From: Oreohelix idahoensis
Taxonomy: Eukaryota > Mollusca > Gastropoda > Stylommatophora > Oreohelicidae
Direction: 5' to 3'
DNA: 64,000 nucleotides
NCBI GenBank assembly: GCA_024509875.1
Contig: JAMPIV010014126.1
Span: forward strand, 186,001-250,000
The position numbers and the translations under genes were made by a program. The notes beneath the pieces are model-generated. The model searched no databases. It saw only the letters and a program-made list of their open reading frames with translations, and was not told the DNA's origin. This document shows, in pieces, positions 61,935 through 64,000 of this stretch; the stretch's first letter is position 1, and every line of letters starts with the position of its first letter.

Positions 61935-62262
61935 CTTCATTCATTACTCCTGAGCTCCCCAAGGAGCATAGGTCTACAACAAAACTTTTGGCAGATCCTC
62001 CTGTCCTGTGCCATCTGCTCAGTCTTTCTGTGTCTTCTTGATACATTCATTTATGCCTCTAGTTCTCCTCTCCATGTGTTTTACCATCTGTCTCTCCTTC
62101 TCTTGTCCTGGGGATTCCCAATGAATGACGACTACCTTGTAATGCTATCAACAGATTTTCTCAAACTATGCCCTATCCATCACCAGTGTCATCTTATCTT
62201 CTATTCCATTAGTACCTGTCTGACTCTTGTCATCAGTTCCACATGAGTGAACCTGTCATGTG
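61935..62262 (-). mobile_element. LINE-a 3' end fragment, unexpanded
   Basis: Reverse-strand copy: ctgagctccccaaggagcat, gatcctcctgtcctgtgcca, cttgtcctggggattcccaa, taatgctatcaacagatttt, then cttgtcatcagttccacatg and cctgtcatgtg. The last part is the segment that is tandemly amplified at 10010-10425 and 16809-19785, here present once. Confidence 0.8.
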
Positions 62263-62339
62263 ATTTTAATTCTTCAGTTCCACCCAAGTCTGTAAGTTCT
62301 TCATTATCTTGACCTTTAAAAGGTGATGGCTGTCCCATA

Positions 62340-62600
62340 GCAGATACAGCAGTAGGGGAGTCAAGTACTACATACTTCACTATAATAGGTCCAGCTTTGT
62401 GGGAGTTGGGATGGGACTAGTTTCTGTTCTTGCAGCCTTTGCTCTCCCTTTCTCAAAAGAAGTCAGGTACCCATTTACAGCTGGGTAAACTGGAGCAGGA
62501 AGCTACCACGTTTCAAATCAATGAACTTTGCAGCCAGAGGTAAACTCTCTACCCACTCTGCAAATTAAATGCTCTTCACCGTGACCTAATATGCATATCC
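62340..62600 (-). mobile_element. SINE-2 copy
   Basis: Reverse orientation: agtcaggtacccatttacag and gctgggtaaactggagcagg (body), then tttcaaatca (B-box region) and aaactctctacccactctgc (A-box region). Confidence 0.7.
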
Positions 62601-64000
62601 CTGCTCTATATTTAAACATCTCTGAAATTTCGTTTAGTACAATATGTTTGCCACCTTTGCATTTCCATAGCTACGTTTGATTTCACAGTCGCGTAACACA
62701 AAGACTAGGGTAAGCCACACACACTTACCCACAAACATACATATCATGCTCACTCAAAAAAAAAAAAAAAAAAACTAAGTCCAGAGGAAGATCAGATTTC
62801 TAGAAAGATTTTGTATGTATCAGACGTACATCATTACGTACGTGTACATCATTAGACCAAACGGGAATGAAACACGGCAAACACTATCCAGTTTTTTGTT
62901 ACTTTTATTGCACAAGTCTACTAGAGTAGGTTATAATGTTAGTTTGGAGGGGAACAAGAAATCAAAGAGGCATGCACACATCGCTATGAAAAAATACAAA
63001 CAACTTAACAGAAGAACAATAACTAGAAGATAATATCAGAAATGAGATTCTTGTTAACCAAAATGACATTATCTCAATATAATATAATGCATGAAACAAA
63101 TGCCACATTTCAACATCTCAGGCAAAAATGTTCACCAAAATTTAAAAACAATTAACATAAGAAAATTACAAAATTATTATTTTTTTTTAAAATGAAGCTA
63201 ATGTGCGAGTATTCCGCAGTTCTAGAATACGAAAATAACTTATTTTTTGCTCAAATAATAACTACACAAACCTACATCCCTAGAAAGTACCAGTGGACAG
63301 TAGGGAGAATATGAAACCCATTAATTATGACAAATGACTAGTCTTTGATATTCACAAGGCACATTACTGTTATATTTAAACTACTTTTACACATTCAGTT
63401 CTGATGTTGTTGCATGCAAGAACTTAAAAAAAGGCACTGAAGATAAATTTGCATCTAATACAGACCCAAAAGCAGTCCACCATGGTGAATTTTGAAACAA
63501 GTTTTAAAAAGGAACATAGAAAAATGTGCTATTTGTGTTTACCCATCTCTATATTGGCTAAAAAGAATGTCTTTGGTGTCCTTTGTAGTGGAGTCTGGAG
63601 CCAACATGTCACTTTACTGTAGTCACTCGTAATTAATAACCACTACTGATATGCCCTGTAGTCGGTTTCTAGAGCTTAAATTTCATGCAGCACAATTCCT
63701 CTATTCCAGTGTTATGTAGGGATATAAAATGTCTGAAAGTTTTACAAAGGGAATTTGAGAAATGTCGAGTGATGGATCTTTTCACTGTCCAAATCTGGTA
63801 TCATGTCTTGTGTAACACAGTGGCTGTCCAGTTAATAAAGAACACTGAAGATTTCCATATCTTAAATTATTTCTGGCAGATCAGCTAAGCATCTGAATTT
63901 ACTATGTAAATTTGAGCTGTGTTTGCACCATTCATAGTTTTTGCTTTCTAGTGTACAGCTTAAGCGTGCAGATCAAGTCTCCATCAGAGTAAGAAGAAGT

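Larger units (their letters stand above)
58177..64000 (-). other. intron or upstream part of the gene beyond exon A (open at window edge)
   Basis: Exon A starts mid-codon after tttcag, so an upstream exon lies beyond 64000. Within this stretch are three SINE families, an ORF1-only retroelement and a LINE-a tail. I recognise no exon in 58180-58980 and 62610-64000. Confidence 0.6.

Overview
The window looks like nuclear DNA from an animal with large introns, most likely a lophotrochozoan and plausibly a gastropod mollusc. This is inferred from GT-AG introns, AT-rich intronic DNA, CpG decay of a transposon, several LINE and tRNA-derived SINE families, TA- and TTAA-flanked MITEs and many minisatellites. 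I see no bacterial-type operons, no CRISPR and no confident stand-alone tRNA or rRNA gene.

One host gene occupies the whole window on the minus strand. Its exons, 5' to 3', are 58176-57373, 52930-51914, 33510-25072 (8,439 nt), 16264-15170, 8883-8764 and a last block running from 8243 to about 1292. Together they encode about 6,100 residues of acidic, Ser/Glu-rich, low-complexity protein. The exon at 51914-52930 carries two LPDGT/LDDGT-type modules followed by basic stretches, resembling the region after the death domain of ankyrins. I read the gene as the 3' part of a giant ankyrin (Ank2-L/XL or UNC-44 type), with ankyrin repeats, ZU5/UPA and death domain expected beyond base 64000. Every internal exon starts and ends in phase 1, so any subset could be skipped without changing frame. 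The last block changes frame once, next to a TAA at 4000-4002.

Everything else is intronic or flanking and rich in repeats. I see an R2/HERO-like LINE with a restriction-like endonuclease (about 44100-47870), a Tc1-like transposon inactivated by three in-frame TGA codons (21036-22653), an ORF1-only retroelement (60004-61859), several families of 5'-truncated LINEs, three SINE families and three MITEs with recognisable TIRs and TSDs. Long tandem arrays are present at 37200-38570 (22 bp), 16809-19785 (74 bp), 10010-10425 (26 bp), 54425-54780 (36 bp), 39376-39590 (43 bp) and 47920-48420 (about 23 bp). The 26-, 74- and 43-bp arrays lie inside LINE 3' coding ends and use LINE sequence as their repeat unit. 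Local labels used below are LINE-a to LINE-d and SINE-1 to SINE-3; they are not database names.
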